From contig JAJKFL010000039.1 in the NCBI GenBank assembly GCA_021186555.1, positions 35,444,733 through 35,508,732 of the forward strand: a stretch of DNA of 64,000 bases. Direction: 5' to 3'. Position 1 is the first letter of the stretch. Every line of letters starts with the position of its first letter. The stretch is from Reticulitermes speratus. Its lineage: Eukaryota > Arthropoda > Insecta > Blattodea > Rhinotermitidae. Both the position numbers and the translations under genes were made by a program. Positions 22,921 through 34,924 of the stretch are shown one piece after another. The notes beneath the pieces were generated by a model. The model made no database searches and was not told the DNA's origin. It saw only the letters and a list, made by a program, of their open reading frames with translations.

Positions 22921-24500
22921 GTAATCCTTCTTACTGAGTTTCGCACAGTCATGTCTCCGTTTGGTCCATGACACATCGCCAGCTCCTTCCTAGCGGAGCG
23001 TTTGCTGTGCTGAGTCTCACAGAGCCAGGCTTCCGTTTGGTCATGTGTTTGAATTTGTGCGCACCGTTTTGGCAGGTGCAAACCGGCTCCAGGACACCCC
23101 TACGTGGGAGGATAATATTAAATACCATCACGAAGAAACAGAAAGTAAGAGTGTTAATTAGATTCAACTGGCTAAGGACAAAGTTTAGTGATAACACTTG
23201 TGAAAAAGTGAATATTCGGTTCCATGCGGGGGTCTTCTTGACCAGCAAAACGGTATTCAACTTCTGCAAAAACGCCGCTGTTCCATGGTGTGCGTCAGCT
23301 AAACGGTCAGTTGCATAATGAGAGGTCGAAGTTAGGTTTGGTGACGGCTTGCCGAGTACTCCGCGCAGGTGACCAAGAGTTCGCAGATTCCGGGCGCCTG
23401 GTCGCCCTGGCGACTAAATTTTGCACGGTGGCGCTTAATATTCTCAACATAATTATTGCAGCTTCAATTACATGCAGAAACGTGTAACAGTTCGTGTGCA
23501 CAGAACATAAATCGCCCAAAAAAAATCTGTGAGGTTCACAGATCACTCCAGAATTGTGGGTCCTCAGCAGGGAACTTCTTGACGTAACGTCTCTGGCGCC
23601 GAGAATTCGGAAGTGTCGTCTTGATGTTTGGAAACTTTGTGCACCCCTGCTGCGACCTCGATACTTTCGGGTATATATACACGACTAGGGCTGTAGATAT
23701 TTCTACTTCGGTAATTTTCACGGCATGTTCACAAGCAGGTCAGTCTGATGGCTTCTCAGCAGTACAGTTGCTTCAAGAGACCACTTCTTACGGTCAGAGT
23801 GGTGCCTTTATGTAAGACTAAAAGAAGTGAACACTGAAGGAGATAAGGAGGAGGAACCGAATACTGAAATATCAACGCGTACCCCTTTGCGCTCAGTGAG
23901 CTTTTTCGAATCAACAACTCTGTGGTGTGGACATTTCAATAAGCGAGATCTGTAAATTGGTACATCGTTAAGCGAGCACAAGAATGCGAAAAGAGCAAGC
24001 CTCCTGCACTTCTGTATGTCACTTCCAGATCTGCAACCTTTTGTGAAGTGACCAGAAGTGATAGAGGTGAAGAGCAGAAGGGGAAAAAGAGGAAACTGCA
24101 GTTGTATTCTTGACTCTTTTGATGTTTGTATAAACGAGACATGGGGGTTAGAGATTTCAGGCGTTGAAAGAAATAAAACAAATGTAAAGTTCGAAATGGG
24201 TTTCCCTTGCGCCAAAGGAGACTGCTTCACGTTCATGTAACGGATAATTATTTCGACATAAAATCCAAAGTCTGAATGACAGGCCCAAAGGCCAATAACC
24301 TCGACAACCACAGTGACTGCCCCAGCCGAAATTCAACCACTATACTCTTATCTGAAAATTTCGTGAATATAATCAATGAGAGCTCTATTGGTTAATATAT
24401 CATGGCTTTCCTCAGTCTTCGGTTAATTTTAAGCGTATAAGAATGTAAATGTTATGTTTAAAAAACAGAAATAACAGTAAATCCATTAAAACGTGCAACA
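22921..24500. other. 1.6 kb without recognisable features
   Basis: Several overlapping ORFs of 60-167 codons on both strands, none with a recognisable domain, repeat partner or convincing splice context. GGGTATATATACACG near 23669 is TATA-like but nothing supports a promoter. Confidence 0.5.
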
Positions 24501-24829
24501 CAGTGTACTCAAGATTATCCGGGGAAATGGTGACGAGGGGGGTGCATGGATAATTTAAAGACATAGATAATCCAAAAATATATTTATTGAGCCGCAAACA
24601 GAATATAAAACTGCAATTTATTTATCACATACACAATACATACATACATAGCTTACGCTTAGTGTTTACGTAAGCAGTCCGTGATTTTTGTACTGAGGGT
24701 TTCGTTCGTGTACTCGGCGCTATGTCACGTTATTTCCCCACCTTCGTCGTTAGCCATTAGCAGCTTACGATCGTGCACGAATAATCAGTAAACAGGATAA
24801 TCCGCCCACGGATAATCGAGAATACACTG
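24501..24829. mobile_element. pogo/Tigger-like MITE, 329 bp
   Basis: Ends CAGTGTACTCAAGATTATCC (24501-24520) and, inverted, CAGTGTATTCTCGATTATCC (24810-24829). TA follows the right end (24830-24831); the left flank has decayed to CA. Terminal CAGTGTATTCTCGATTATCC-type sequence is typical of pogo-like families. Confidence 0.75.
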
Positions 24830-25052
24830 TATTGTCAATGAGGCTGTCAGCATCTGTCTTAATGTAATTAACATTACATACAAATACATTCCTAATTTAT
24901 TTATTCGTTTGCTTTCCTTCTTATACAGAAGTGGAAATTACCTGTACAGTAATTCCGTTAACTCGTCTCCACATAAACAGTGGATTTTCCAGTTTGTCTT
25001 ACACGTAGAAAATCTTCGGTATACGCAATCACATGTCTAGTGGCTACATCAG

Positions 25053-25600
25053 TCCCATCCCAGTGGCCGCGCGGTCTAAGGCGTGGGTCTTCGGCCGCTC
25101 GCTTGGTAGGATCGTGGGTTCGAATCCCACCGGGGGCATGGATGTTTGTGTTGTGTTGTAAAAAGACGGTTGTGGACCGTAAGTGACATGAAAGGACGAA
25201 AAAGGATTAATACAGAACAAAAATGGATCAAAGGGGAAACCCAGGAATTAGTTAAAAAAAAAAAAAAATCCCACCGGGGGCATGGATGTTTGTGTTGTTG
25301 TGTTTGTAGGACAGTAGTATGGAACATAAGTGGCATAAAGGACAAAAGGACTAAAAACAGTACAAAAATGGATCAAAGGGGGAAAAACCCCCAGGAAAGA
25401 ATAAAAAAAAAAAAATCCCACCGGGGGCATGGATGTCTGTCTCTTGTGAGTGTTGTGTGTTGTCAGGTAGAGGTCTCTGCGACGGGCTGGTCACACGTCC
25501 AGAGGAGTCATACCGAGTGTGGTGTGTCTGAGTGTGATTGTGAAGCGTCGAAAAACGAGGCGGCCTAGACCCCGAAGGAACTGTCGAGCCATTAAAAAAG
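25053..25600 (+). mobile_element. Chimeric, partly triplicated SINE
   Basis: A family-1 head (CAGTGGCCGCGCGGTC; B box GGTTCGAATCC at 25117-25127) is followed by a body with CATGAAAGGACGAAAAAGG and ATGGATCAAAGGGG ending in poly-A. The sequence then restarts at TCCCACCGGGGGCATGGATG (25269), repeats a second body of the same type with poly-A, and restarts again at 25416 with the other known body (GTGAGTGTTGTGTGTTGTCA ... GGCCTAGACCCCGAAGG). So one head, two poly-A-ended bodies and one alternative body share the junction AAATCCCACCGGGGGCATGG. Confidence 0.88.
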
Positions 25601-25630
25601 ACATGTCCTGCTTATCACATCCTTCTTGAT

Positions 25631-28436
25631 TTAACTGTACGGTGTGTAGCCCACAAACTGTCAATATGTTCGTCATACAAATTCACACATTCTCATGCAT
25701 TTAACTGTACGGTGTGTAGCCCACAAACTGTCAATATGTTCGTCACACAAATTCACACATTCTCATACATTTAACTGTACGGTGTGTAGCCCACAAACTG
25801 TCAATATGTTCGTCACACAAATTCACACATTCTCATGCATTTAACTGTACGGTGTGTAGCCCACAAACTGTCAATATGTTCGTCACACAAATTCACACAT
25901 TCTCATGCATTTAACTGTACGGTGTGTAGCCCACAAACTGTCAATATATTCGTCACACAAATTCACACATTCTCATACATTTAACTGTACGGTGTGTAGC
26001 CCACAAACTGTCAATATGTTCGTCATACAAATTCACACATTCTCATACATTTAACTGTACGGTGTGTAGCCCACAAACTGTCAATATGTTCGTCACACAA
26101 ATTCACACATTCTCATACATTTAACTGTACGGTGTGTAGCCCACAAACTGTCAATATGTTCGTCATACAAATTCACACATTCTCATACATTTGACTGTAC
26201 GGTGTGTAGCCCACAAACTGTCAATATGTTCGTCATACAAATTCACACATTCTCATACATTTAACTGTACGGTGTGTAGCCCACAAACTGTCAATATATT
26301 CGTCACACAAATTCACACATTCTCATACATTTAACTGTACGGTGTGTAGCCCACAAACTGTCAATATGTTCGTCACACAAATTCACACATTCTCATGCAT
26401 TTAACTGTACGGTGTGTAGCCCACAAACTGTCAATATGTTCGTCACACAAATTCACACATTCTCATGCATTTAACTGTACGGTGTGTAGCCCACAAACTG
26501 TCAATATGTTCGTCACACAAATTCACACATTCTCATGCATTTAACTGTACGGTGTGTAGCCCACAAACTGTCAATATATTCGTCACACAAATTCACACAT
26601 TCTCATGCATTTAACTGTACGGTGTGTAGCCCACAAACTGTCAATATATTCGTCACAAAAATTCACACATTCTCATGCATTTAACTGTACGGTGTGTAGC
26701 CCACAAACTGTCAATATGTTCGTCATACAAATTCACACATTCTCATGCATTTAACTGTACGGTGTGTAGCCCACAAACTGTCAATATGTTCGTCATACAA
26801 ATTCACACATTCTCATGCATTTAACTGTACGGTGTGTAGCCCACAAACTGTCAATATATTCGTCACAAAAATTCACACATTCTCATACATTTAACTGTAC
26901 GGTGTGTAGCCCACAAACTGTCAATATGTTCGTCATACAAATTCACACATTCTCATACATTTGACTGTACGGTGTGTAGCCCACAAACTGTCAATATGTT
27001 CGTCATACAAATTCACACATTCTCATGCATTTAACTGTACGGTGTGTAGCCCACAAACTGTCAATATATTCGTCACACAAATTCACACATTCTCATACAT
27101 TTAACTGTACGGTGTGTAGCCCACAAACTGTCAATATGTTCGTCACACAAATTCACACATTCTCATGCATTTAACTGTACGGTGTGTAGCCCACAAACTG
27201 TCAATATGTTCGTCACACAAATTCACACATTCTCATGCATTTAACTGTACGGTGTGTAGCCCACAAACTGTCAATATATTCGTCACACAAATTCACACAT
27301 TCTCATGCATTTAACTGTACGGTGTGTAGCCCACAAACTGTCAATATATTCGTCACACAAATTCACACATTCTCATACATTTAACTGTACGGTGTGTAGC
27401 CCACAAACTGTCAATATGTTCGTCACACAAATTCACACATTCTCATGCATTTAACTGTACGGTGTGTAGCCCACAAACTGTCAATATGTTCGTCATACAA
27501 ATTCACACATTCTCATGCATTTAACTGTACGGTGTGTAGCCCACAAACTGTCAATATGTTCGTCATACAAATTCACACATTCTCATGCATTTAACTGTAC
27601 GGTGTGTAGCCCACAAACTGTCAATATATTCGTCACACAAATTCACACATTCTCATACATTTAACTGTACGGTGTGTAGCCCACAAACTGTCAATATGTT
27701 CGTCACACAAATTCACACATTCTCATGCATTTAACTGTACGGTGTGTAGCCCACAAACTGTCAATATGTTCGTCACACAAATTCACACATTCTCATGCAT
27801 TTAACTGTACGGTGTGTAGCCCACAAACTGTCAATATGTTCGTCATACAAATTCACACATTCTCATGCATTTAACTGTACGGTGTGTAGCCCACAAACTG
27901 TCAATATGTTCGTCATACAAATTCACACATTCTCATACATTTAACTGTACGGTGTGTAGCCCACAAACTGTCAATATGTTCGTCACACAAATTCACACAT
28001 TCTCATGCATTTAACTGTACGGTGTGTAGCCCACAAACTGTCAATATGTTCGTCATACAAATTCACACATTCTCATACATTTAACTGTACGGTGTGTAGC
28101 CCACAAACTGTCAATATGTTCGTCATACAAATTCACACATTCTCATACATTTAACTGTACGGTGTGTAGCCCACAAACTGTCAATATGTTCGTCATACAA
28201 ATTCACACATTCTCATGCATTTAACTGTACGGTGTGTACCCACAAACTGTCAATATGTTCGTCATACAAATTCACACATTCTCATGCATTTAACTGTACG
28301 GTGTGTAGCCCACAAACTGTCAATATGTTCGTCATACAAATTCACACATTCTCATGCATTTAACTGTACGGTGTGTAGCCCACAAACTGTCAATATGTTC
28401 GTCATACAAATTCACACATTCTCATGCATTTAATCT
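25631..28436. repeat. Large tandem array, 70-bp unit, about 40 copies
   Basis: Unit TTAACTGTACGGTGTGTAGC, CCACAAACTGTCAATATGTT, CGTCATACAAATTCACACAT, TCTCATGCAT at exact 70-bp spacing until a one-base deletion near 28239. Variant positions (ATGTT/ATATT, CATACAA/CACACAA/CACAAAA, GCAT/ACAT, TTAACTG/TTGACTG) recur in blocks, indicating higher-order copying. It begins directly after the chimeric SINE. Confidence 0.98.
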
Positions 28437-29226
28437 CCCATATCCTGCCTTCCTCTCGGCAGCTCATCTTCAAACATCATTAATACATCTCGTTGCACTG
28501 TATAACGCTTCAATTATTTAAATTATTTCTACGTAGCTTATGCAGTTGAAGCAATGCTATTCTGTGACTTAGTAATCAACACGTTAAGACTTCAGGTTAT
28601 ATCTGACAGATGTCCACTTGTACAATTGTACACTTGTACACTTGTACATTTGTCAGATAGAACCTGAATAATCAAAAAATGTACGGTATGAATAACATAC
28701 AACTTTATCTTCGTAATATGGACGCTATGCTTGTATCCCTTGAAATATGAACTGAATTCTTAAACATTGTTTAGATGAGTTTCGTGCTACAAAGCGCTGT
28801 ATCAGTGTCATAATCCCTTACAACCACACAACCATCAAAACACTAAGTAAATACATAATTTCGGTCAAGTCAGCAGAAACTGCTGTCCGTGTTTCCTCAC
28901 ACCTAGAAAGCATAACAAGCTACGTCGGTGTAGCATTTCTAATCCGGTTATCTGCAGAACTTTGTTCGGAGTTGCAGTTTGCAGTTAATAACAGCATTAT
29001 ACCCAGTGACCCGTTAGTCTGTTGTAACGGTACCATCATTGTCGTCATCATCATCAAGTTCTCGCAGCTACGACAAAGTGTTAAACAACGTTTTATCACA
29101 TCTGCCAACTGTTTACTGGTTTCTAGCAAACCCACCAACCAGATAGAGGTTGCTGCTTTATCTGTACTGCACTGTGCGTGTGTGCGCGCGTGCGTGCAGC
29201 CGATATAAATTACTGAGGAGAGAAAA
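28437..29226. other. About 800 bp without a gene
   Basis: Apart from the hairpin at 28591-28668 I see nothing. The ORFs near 28920-29208 include a CATCATCAT-type stretch and have no recognisable domain. Confidence 0.5.
28591..28668. repeat. Inverted repeat, 23-bp arms around short tandem
   Basis: TTCAGGTTATATCTGACAGA (28591-28610) is mirrored near 28649-28668 with small mismatches; the interior is a TACACTTG-type short repeat. Probably a small foldback element. Confidence 0.75.
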
Positions 29227-29230
29227 TTAA

Positions 29231-30814
29231 CCCTTTAAGGCTTACTGGTTATTTTATGCACCACCAGGTTTAACATTCACAAATTCTACGTTCTGCCCAC
29301 ACAGTGTATTTATGTGTTTTGTGTGGATCTCAGAACAAACAGCGATTATTTCACTGTACAGCATTAACTGACTGGTTTGTATAACTGAGACGAAGTGTGT
29401 TTACTGCGCGGTACGGACTGTATTTATATATAAATGTATATCAACCCTTTAAAGCCCAGTGGTCACTATATGTACCACCAGTTTAACATTCAACAATTCT
29501 ACGTTATGCCCACACAGTGTATTTATGTGTTTTGTAAGGATCTCAGAACAAACAGCGATTATTTCACTATACAGCATTAACTGACTGGTTTGTATAACTG
29601 AGACGGAGTGTGTTTACTGCGCGGTACGGACTGTATTTATGTGTTTTGTGTGGATCTCAGAACAAACAGCGATTATTTCACTGTACAGCATTAACTGACT
29701 GGTTTATATAACTGAGACGGAGTGTGTTTACTGCGCGTACGGACTGTATTTATGTGTTTTGTGTGGATCTCAGAACAAACAGCGATTATTTCACTGTACA
29801 GCATTAACTGACTGGTTTGTATAACTGAGACGGAGTGTGTTTACTGCGCGGTACGGACTGTATTTATGTGTTTTGTGTGGATCTCAGAACAAACAGCGAT
29901 TATTTCACTGTACAGCATTAACTGACTGGTTTGTATAACTGAGACGGAGTGTGTTTACTGCGCGGTACGGACTGTATTTATGTGTTTTGTGTGGATCTCA
30001 GAACAAACAGCGATTATTTCACTGTACAGCATTAACTGACTGGTTTGTATAACTGAGACGGAGTGTGTTTACTGCGCGGTACGGACTGTATTTATGTGTT
30101 TTGTGTGGATCTCAGAACAAACAGCGATTATTTCACTGTACAGCATTAACTGACTGATTTGTATAAATGAGACGGAGTGTGTTTACTGCGTGGTACGGAC
30201 TGTATTTATGTGTTTTGTGTGGATCTCAGAACAAACAGCGATTATTTCACTGTACAACATTAACTGACTGGTTTGTATAACTGAGACGGAGTGTGTTTAC
30301 TGTGCGGTACGGACTGTATTTATGTGTTTTGTGTGGATCTCAGAACAAACAGCGATTATTTCACTGTACAGCATTAACTGACTGGTTTGTATAACTGAGA
30401 CGGAGTGTGTTTACTGCGCGGTACGGACTGTATTTATGTGTTTTGTGTGGATCTCAGAACAAACAGCGATTATTTCACTGTACAACATTAACTGACTGGT
30501 TTGTATAACTGAGACGGAGTGTGTTTACTGCGCGGTACGGACTGTATTTATGTGTTTTGTGTGGATCTCAGAACAAACAGCGATTATTTCACTGTACAGC
30601 ATTAACTGACTGGTTTGTATAACTGAGACGGAGTGTGTTTACTGCGCGGTACGGACTGTATTTATGTGTTTTGTGTGGATCTCAGAACAGACAGCGATTA
30701 TTTCACTATACAGCATTAACTGACTGGTTTGTATAACTGAGACGGAGTGTGTTTACTGCGCGGTACGGACTGAGTCTTTACATATAATTCTGTTTAAATT
30801 CAGTCTTCAAATTG
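29231..30814. mobile_element. TTAA-flanked MITE expanded from within
   Basis: TTAA at 29227-29230 and 30815-30818. The left end CCCTTTAAGGCTTACTGG and the right flank GAGTCTTTACATATAATTCT correspond to the two ends of the compact MITE at 11990-12212 read on the opposite strand (CTGCCCACAC ... TTTACTGCGC ... CTGGGTCTTTAAATG). A second MITE-like start (CAACCCTTTAAAGCCCAGTG) at about 29448 shows that the first step was duplication of a longer segment. The rest is the 114-bp array. Confidence 0.85.
29540..30775. repeat. Tandem array, 114-bp unit, about 11 copies
   Basis: Unit GGACTGTATTTATGTGTTTT, GTGTGGATCTCAGAACAAAC, AGCGATTATTTCACTGTACA, GCATTAACTGACTGGTTTGT, ATAACTGAGACGGAGTGTGT, TTACTGCGCGGTAC. 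Copies are 97-99% alike by eye; the leftmost copies are most diverged. Confidence 0.96.
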
Positions 30815-31080
30815 TTAATGAGGACTTGTGAAAAACAGACGTGATCCAAACTGGACGCAACTTACGAAATTCGCACGGTTACAGGCACTGTTTAACAACA
30901 ATGAAGTAACAAGTCCTAACAAAAAAATCTCTTGCAAGAACGTTTACTTCCACACCAGTGCAACTCATATTAAACAACGATCTATTTGTAGCTGTAAATA
31001 AAATTTCAAACTACCACAGGGTTCCGATCAAAACCTTGACGATGGAGACACCTCGGAGACCTAGGTGCAGATGGTAGGAA

Positions 31081-31346
31081 AATATCGCCCCTATTTTATT
31101 GAAAGGGGACACAACATGAAACATTTTACTGGATAAGCAAAAAACAGATTTTCGAGAAACTTCCCTCTTCATTGCAAATGAACTATTTGAGCTGTCAAAA
31201 TGATAATGATAATGTCGTTCTGATAGCTCAAATAGTTCATTTGCAATAAAGAGGACCGTTACTTGAAAATCTGCTTTTTGCTTCTCCTGTGAAACGTGTT
31301 GCTATGTGGATTGTCCCCTTTTTTTTACAGAATAGGGGCGATATTA
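31081..31346. mobile_element. Foldback element, arms about 120 bp
   Basis: AATATCGCCCCTATTTTATT at 31081 is mirrored by GAATAGGGGCGATATT at 31330-31346. The inner arms CATTGCAAATGAACTATTTG and CAAATAGTTCATTTGCAATA flank a centre near 31205-31215. Small indels separate the arms. No coding capacity. Confidence 0.85.
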
Positions 31347-31985
31347 AAACAGAATATTCAAAAGTGTATATGGCCTGGATTAATCTGGCTCTGAATAACT
31401 GCCAGTGGTATAATAATAGTACAATATTGCCAACAAAGGCGTGCCATCCAAGATCCTCGTCATCACACTGACGTGACTCGTTATGCGGCGCACTGCATAG
31501 ACCCTGCACCTACGCAACATGAGGAAGACGACGGCGTAAAACGAAACGCATCTGTTGACGTTACGGTCACAGGATGTATTTTCCTGTTCTCAATCAATTT
31601 AAGCCTCTGTTTCCAATCGCAGTTTTCCGTAACCATGGAAACAGTAATTGTATCCCGACAGTTCAACCGGAGTATACAACGCTAGAAAGAAATACGAAAT
31701 GGCTTATCCGATATCTTGAGAGTGAAGAAATATTTACGTTTGTATCTGGGTCACACGCCGACTTCCTCTTGAGAGACGTATAAACGTGATCGTTAATTTT
31801 GTCTTCAGTGTTTTGGCAGGCTTCCTTACTCTCTCAGAAGAAGTTTCTTCTAAAGTACTGGGTGATGTCGTAAAGAATGCCGACGTTATGCTGAAACTGA
31901 TCGTCATGCAGGATGGGGAATGTAACATTATTATAACAGCAAGACACACAAATACTCGCAGCATTGCGCACTAAGTTTCGTAATA
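31347..31985. other. No recognised feature
   Basis: Short ORFs on both strands without recognisable products or repeat matches. Confidence 0.45.
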
Positions 31986-32371
31986 CAGTGTGTCCACAAA
32001 GTCCCTTCGGGATTTTGAAAAATTGTGGCGCGCAAACAAATTGAGCTAGCAACATGCGGTTTGCGGCAGATTACAGTGAAACTCTGGAAGTTTTTTTTTT
32101 GCCGCCAACAGATGACTTGATGACCTGAAGACCCGTATCAGGAATGCGACCTCGGCTATTCCAGCGGACATGCTCCACAGAACATGGCAAGAGCTCGAAT
32201 ATCGTCTGGACGTTCTCCGTGCTACCAAGGGAGCCCACATCGAGGTCTACTGAGGTCAGTAAAAAACTCCCAGAGTTTCACTGTAATCTGCCGCAAACCG
32301 CATGTGGCTAGCTCAATTTGTTTGCGCGCCACAATTTTTCAAAACCTCGAAGGGACTTTGTGGACACACTG
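31986..32371 (+). mobile_element. Deletion derivative of a Tc1/mariner-type element
   Basis: TIRs of about 100 bp: CAGTGTGTCCACAAAGTCCC at 31986 is inverted at 32352-32371. TA lies on both sides (31984-31985 and 32372-32373). Inside the arms GCGCGCAAACAAATTGAGCT and GCGGCAGATTACAGTGAAAC are mirrored. The middle keeps only the 3' end of a transposase gene. Confidence 0.92.
32122..32253 (+). pseudogene. Transposase C-terminus (Tc1/mariner superfamily)
   Basis: The frame reads DLKTRIRNATSAIPADMLHR then TWQELEYRLDVLRATKGAHI and EVY before TGA at 32251-32253. This is the characteristic C-terminal helix region of many arthropod Tc1/mariner-type transposases (IPADML..TW.ELEYRLD). All catalytic residues are missing because of the internal deletion. 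Confidence 0.82.
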
Positions 32372-32689
32372 TACACTTTTTTTTTTTTTGCGTGGTGAAG
32401 GGCCCCTCAGCAGATACTACGGACGCACCGCAGCCTTAAGGCTTCTTGTGCAACCCCTGTGATGAAGATGAGCAGTTTTTTTTACCAAGTTTTGCAATTA
32501 ATGGAGCACCAGTGGAATGAAATTGACAGGGAAAAACCGATAAATCGGAGAAAAACCTGTCCCAGTGCCACTTTGTCCACCACAATTCGTAATACATTTG
32601 TCTGCTCTGCTGTTATGGGCACCTGAGCGCTGTAGCATAAGTATGGACACAAAAAGCTTCACAACGTTGATTTCAGGCTTCCGCCGCGA

Positions 32690-32800
32690 TGTTGATGAAA
32701 TCTGCGGTCTTTTGGGGCATTACGCGGCGTCGTGTGGTAATTGTTTACCGACGTTTCGGGACAAAGTATCGGTTCCATCCTCACGGAACAAGAGTCCGAG
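32690..32800. mobile_element. PLE pseudo-LTR fragment, degenerate hammerhead (minus)
   Basis: CGATGTTGATGAAATCTGCG, GTCTTTTGGGGCATTACGCG and ACCGACGTTTCGGGACAAAG match 22150-22240. Minus strand keeps CCCGAAACGTCGGTA but the first core is GTGAGGA instead of CTGAGGA. Confidence 0.65.
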
Positions 32801-33290
32801 TGGGAAAGAAAGCCTATAACGTAGATTCTGGAAAGTACGGCGGGGTAGCAATACGTGAGATGTGATGACAGCCAATAGGGAGAGAGAGGGGTGGATACAA
32901 ACAGCGTATAGCTGCTGGGGGTACCGAGAGAGCAAACAGCTAAGACAGTTGGAAAATATATGGAATAGAGTAACAGTACAGGAGAAAAATATATAAGGAT
33001 AAAGCTAGATAAATAAAATACAAATAAACCAACAGTAAAAATTAAAAATGTAAATAAATAAATTATAAGAATAAATAATCAAAAAGCGCGAGGGTGGGCG
33101 TGAGGAGAGACGTTACACAAAGCAAGAACCTTATTGTTATTGTTATTATTATTATTAGTTACCACTTTTATGCGGTGTATTTACAATTACGTACCTGAAA
33201 CAAACCACGTTTCTAGGGTATATAGTGTTGCAGCTATTCTGTAGTTACGCACTAGTTTTTTCTAACTGCTACACAAAGCTTAGTTTTTGC
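32801..33290. other. No gene; unassigned PLE-proximal or single-copy DNA
   Basis: AT-rich after 32990. Nothing coding recognised. Confidence 0.4.
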
Positions 33291-33292
33291 GT

Positions 33293-33333
33293 TCCTACAT
33301 GTTTCGGCCACCTATTGCGGCCATCATCAGGGA
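33293..33333 (-). ncRNA. Type I hammerhead ribozyme motif (PLE)
   Basis: Minus strand: stem I TCC/GGA, core CTGATGA (forward 33324-33330), stem II GGCCGC/GTGGCC with one G-T pair and an AATAG loop, GAAA, stem III AC-AT-GT, triplet GTA. All core positions are intact. Confidence 0.82.
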
Positions 33334-33690
33334 GCTATAATATTATAAAGACAAAAGCAGCGTAACAAATGTCGGGAAATATTTACTGGTCAACATGGCA
33401 TCCGGAAGATGTAATGTCTACAAGATACAGCCTGTATACAGTAAGTGTTTAAAGGCGCATGGAAGTGATTTCTAACTTTATTTGTGACTTATGAACATAC
33501 GAAAGTATGAATCACATCACAACATGTATAATATATTATACAGTTTTACTATTGTTTTAGCAATTTTAACAATACTACTATTGTACAATTTTATACAAGT
33601 GATAACAACAAATGTTGTAATATTACCATACACAGCCCCAACTGTTCTGATGTAACTCAAGAACATTGGTCCATGTAAAAACTTCAACGA

Positions 33691-33737
33691 CCCCCCTGAT
33701 GATGGCAATGTAGAAGTGCCGAAATGCGTATTGGGGT
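33691..33737 (+). ncRNA. Type I hammerhead ribozyme motif (PLE)
   Basis: Stem I CCCC/GGGG, core CTGATGA (33696-33702), stem II GGCA/TGCC, GAAA (33721-33724), stem III AT/AT around GCGT, cleavage triplet ATT ending at 33732. Different in sequence from the 33293 copy and in the opposite orientation. Confidence 0.78.
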
Positions 33738-34924
33738 AATCTTTTAATAAAGAAATCAATGACAAAATTTGATTTGGTGCATTTGTTGGTGTGAGTTGAT
33801 CAATTGTACAAAAATGCACGGTAAATATAACGTGAAATACGAAAGTACATGCTAAACCTAGTCATTGTTTACAGCAGCTGTAGTTGCAAAAGACCTTTAC
33901 AACAAATCTGTATAAAATGAATAATTACACAACTTGGTGATTCTTCTCTGTGCTTTAATTCCTTCTAATAAATTTGCGAAGTATAAACTCAGTTCAGTTG
34001 TCACCATTTTTGTAACTGTTTACACATAAAACCCGGGTTTCCAGCACAATTCATAAAGCCGAATTCCCTACGGCATAGGTTTCTAAGTTACATATCCTTT
34101 GTAGTGTTATTATTATTATGATTATTATTATTATTATTATTTACTGCAATTGGGTTTTCACCCGGTGGCTTCACTTCAACCAAGAACATATCATGTCAAG
34201 TACAGATACCAGCGCAGAGCAATTTGGAAATCTCTAAACCCTGCGCAGGCAGCAAACCATTGTTTCACAGTAAAAGTCGTATTTTTGGGGGGGGAAATTT
34301 ATTTTATACTAGGCGACTAAGAGACTAAAATTAGGCCTACTATTAGTAAAAAAAATGAATTTACCAATTAATTATAATTTAATTTTTAGGACTGACAACT
34401 TTTATGAAAGTAAGAACGTCAGTAAGAAGCGTGCCCTGTCTATTTGTCACTGACATTTTTAAAGAAATACAAGCTATTGCGTTCTACAAAATTATGACTG
34501 AAGCACACTTGCACTGATTGTAAGCGGTATGGTGGAGCTTAACACTCCGTATTTTTCTCACTCCTCCCACTGTGAAGTTTCCAACATACGATATTTTCCC
34601 ACGCATTACGCACGAATTCCATTAAATCGCAAATACTCTTCACAAAATCACTAAGAAACTCTTCCTTTATTACGATTTGGGACGTAAGTTAAGTGTGTTA
34701 GAAATCAGTGGCGGACACCAAACATGTATCAGCGGGCCACAAGCGACCCACGGTTTGCATGCCGCTGATCTTTACGTTAAATATGTTGGATATAAGCCCA
34801 GTTTACCATCGACATCATATTTACCACCGTTATCCTACAACCACTATTTCATAAACAATATGTCTGTGATACAGCTGCAGCAGGTGCTGCTGAACCTTTT
34901 TTGTGCCATGGACCCTTTGTCACT
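33738..34924. other. No gene; microsatellite and possible hAT-like relic
   Basis: ATT microsatellite at about 34108-34141. The words CAGTGGCGGACACC (34708) and GACCCACGGTTTGCATGCCG (34747) resemble hAT-type termini, but no clear element or 8-bp duplication can be delimited. A forward tetranucleotide TAACTAAC at 34926 marks the LINE tail. Confidence 0.4.

Noticed and set aside
23660..23685. TATA-box-like promoter (GGGTATATATACACG)
   Set aside because: No downstream gene, initiator or LTR boundaries could be identified.
23808..24311. 167-codon minus-strand ORF
   Set aside because: Low-complexity Phe/Ser/Leu composition and no recognised motif; overlapped by other equally long frames.
32046..32462. 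ORFs of 64 and 92 codons on opposite strands
   Set aside because: They are out-of-frame readings of the deleted Tc1/mariner element; the real relic is the frame at 32122-32253.
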